Origin: CAITNM01 sp021298215
GTDB lineage: Bacteria; Pseudomonadota; Alphaproteobacteria; Paracaedibacterales; CAITNM01
Reading direction: 5' to 3'
Assembly: GCA_046309815.1 (NCBI GenBank)
Contig: JBKCOJ010000016.1
Coordinates: 1-46,729, forward strand
Length of the DNA: 46,729 nt
The translations under genes were made by a program, and so were the position numbers. Positions 45,400-46,729 of the stretch are shown piece by piece (within the stretch, counting starts at the first letter, position 1; each line of letters begins with the position of its first letter). The notes below the pieces were generated by a model. It was not told where the DNA came from, made no database searches, and worked only from the letters and a program-made list of their open reading frames with translations.

Positions 45400-45622
45400 T
45401 GGCCTCAAAGTTTGAAATTTTCTACTTCTAAATGTTCACATGCCAAATCAACAATGGTGACCGAGCTATAATGTACACCTAAAAGAGTTTTTTGTGCATT
45501 AATCTCGCACCTTAAAACGTCTTTTAAACCCAAAATATCTTTGTGTCGTTGATCCGAGGGATCATACACAGCACCATAAGCAGCCGAAAAAATACAACAA
45601 AGAGGTGGAAAATTCGCTTAAA
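45400..45622 (-). pseudogene. Gene remnant of unknown family
   Basis: Minus-strand reading gives CCIFSAAYGAVYDPSDQRHK, then DILGLKDVLRCEINAQKTLL and VHYSSVTIVDLACEHLEVEN, to TGA near 45410. It looks like a true protein end but has no start and is cut upstream. I do not recognise the family. Confidence 0.5.
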
Positions 45623-45910
45623 TATATATCCTCCTAAAATGAGAGTAGTTGTCGTTTATACCAACCAATTTTTCTTATACGCCGGCTCCACCAGAAAAGA
45701 TACCTATATGTTTATACAGTAATTATTAAAACTAAAACCTATGAAAAGTTCTTATAATGCACTTGAGATCAAGAAACCGCTGGAAAGATATTTTTTGATC
45801 CTTCTTATAAAACCAACGGATAAACAAAATACCTGCATAATCATGCAGCTTGTTTTTTGGTTTTTTTGAGATTATTACTGCCCTCATTAAATCTAAACAT
45901 AGAAAATCGT

Positions 45911-46120
45911 ATGGCTCAAAAAGATTATAATCCTCTAAAAGACACCGTTTATATGTCACCGCAAATGAAGGAATTTTTTAAAGATAAGCTGCATGAAGAA
46001 TTAGAAAAGCTCGATGAAGAAATCTCTAGTGCGATGTCTGCAAATGCTGAAGATAGACAATCACATCCAGATTTTCTTGATCAGGCCCTAGGGGAACGAA
46101 CGTGTAAAATAGGCCATAGG
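45911..46120 (+). pseudogene. dksA-like gene, truncated after the N-terminal coiled coil
   Basis: From ATG 45911: AQKDYNPLKDTVYMSPQMKE, then FFKDKLHEELEKLDEEIS and SHPDFLDQALGERTCK resemble the first half of DksA/TraR-type RNA polymerase-binding factors (coiled coil with a D-x-x-D-x-A-like tip). The Cys4 zinc part is missing; the frame runs into the recombinase 3' end and stops at 46267. Truncation is probably caused by the recombination event at this junction. Confidence 0.65.
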
Positions 46121-46124
46121 ATAA

Positions 46125-46594
46125 TTACACTGGGAATTTTCCTATTACTTTTTCATAACTACCTTGTGCATCTCCTATCGATAATTTTGAGTAAATCTCT
46201 AGTGATTGACGACTTTCATGCCCTGAATATGGCTGAATTAAAGCATCTTCGATACCCTGCTTCTTAAGCCACGTAAATAAAAAGTGCCTTAGCTTATGGG
46301 GAGAGATGGTGTGTTTCATTCCTGCCGCTTTGGAATATATCGCCAAAATCTTACGAACACCTCTATCTGAATAAGATCTTTTCCATGACGATTCAAATAG
46401 ATATTTTCCTCCTTTTTGGGCAATTGACTGAGCATGCATCATTAAAATTTCCTTAAAATCTTCAGGAAACGGAACTATGCGATCTTTCTTTCCTTTTCCT
46501 TGATTAATGCGCATTTGACAACGATCAAAATCTACATCACTCAGTAAAATGCGTACCAATTCAGATACTCTTACACCAGTGTATAATAATGGGT
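46125..46594 (-). pseudogene. Tyrosine recombinase (Xer/phage integrase type), catalytic domain only
   Basis: The frame is open from the repeat boundary at 46594: PLLYTGVRVSELVRILLSDV with the first Arg, GKGKKDRIVPFP with the Lys, HKLRH and SGHESRQSLEIYSKL with His and Tyr. The N-terminal core-binding domain has been lost where repeat copy C abuts. No start codon is found before the catalytic Arg. Without its DNA-binding half it is unlikely to be functional. Confidence 0.88.
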
Positions 46595-46729
46595 TGAATT
46601 ACAGATGTGGGGCAAATGCGAACTGGGAAGCTAAAAAGTCAGGATGCTAAAACTGAACAGTCTTAAATTATTTCTCCTTTTTCATCATTATGATAATTTT
46701 TGAACAAGATTTGCTAAAACTCATCGTAT
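46591..46729 (+). repeat. Dispersed repeat, copy C (runs out of the window)
   Basis: It starts GGGTTGAATTACAGATGTGG, exactly at the truncation point of the recombinase, and matches copy A (12325-12462) nearly throughout. The window ends inside or at its edge, so its full length is unknown. Confidence 0.88.

Noticed and set aside
45732..45959. 75-codon minus-strand open frame beside the dksA-like gene
   Set aside because: It overlaps the better supported dksA-like frame on the other strand and has no recognisable features.
1..46729. CRISPR array, tRNA or rRNA genes
   Set aside because: No regularly spaced short repeats, no cloverleaf candidate and no rRNA-like stretch were recognised on reading; short genes could still be missed by eye.

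Overview
The window is AT-rich, crowded with insertion sequences, and looks like the accessory part of the genome of a host-associated proteobacterium. The Ti-type conjugation genes (also typical of Rickettsiales/Holosporales conjugative elements), ATM1-like ABC exporters, IS debris, toxin-antitoxin pairs and several enzymes with Sec-type signal peptides best fit an intracellular alphaproteobacterium living in a protist or arthropod. That placement is inference; no rRNA or tRNA was found to support it.

Layout. (1) 1-9235: the end of a nonribosomal peptide cluster. It holds an NRPS tail (adenylation end, carrier domain, thioester reductase), an ATM1-like exporter, a type II thioesterase, a CmlA-type diiron beta-hydroxylase, a stand-alone adenylate-forming ligase, an Sfp-type phosphopantetheinyl transferase and a free-standing carrier protein. 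An IS200-like element and a 50-bp fragment of the carrier gene sit inside it. (2) 9437-17714: htpG, a Cys-rich membrane protein, a hicAB pair between inverted repeats, an unrecognised repeat protein split at a T-run, a formyltransferase and a secreted trypsin-like protease. (3) 17742-20860: nested IS elements, with IS6 next to an IS110 gene that is itself cut by a clean IS3 insertion. (4) 21213-34150: remains of a Ti-type conjugative element. traA has an in-frame amber codon, MNT/HepT follows it, then a candidate oriT, traC and traD. A Tn3-family transposon with a perfect 5-bp target duplication splits a signal-peptide GNAT gene, and a decayed second copy of traD follows.

(5) 34459-45018: the most interesting part, an apparent RiPP cluster. 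A 62-residue precursor ends in three consecutive aromatic-x-Arg triplets (YDR, HTR, HNR). Five bases downstream is a radical SAM/SPASM maturase with a C-terminal HExxH domain. Overlapping genes for a GNAT, a DUF483-like Cys protein and a methyltransferase follow. Beyond 2.4 kb of IS debris lie a second ATM1-like exporter, a UPF0489-type peptide arginase with an apparent signal peptide and a 2OG-Fe(II) oxygenase. The predicted chemistry is cyclophane formation at aromatic-x-Arg, hydroxylation, and Arg-to-ornithine conversion. (6) 45400-46729: gene remnants (dksA, tyrosine recombinase) and a further copy of the repeat seen around hicAB.
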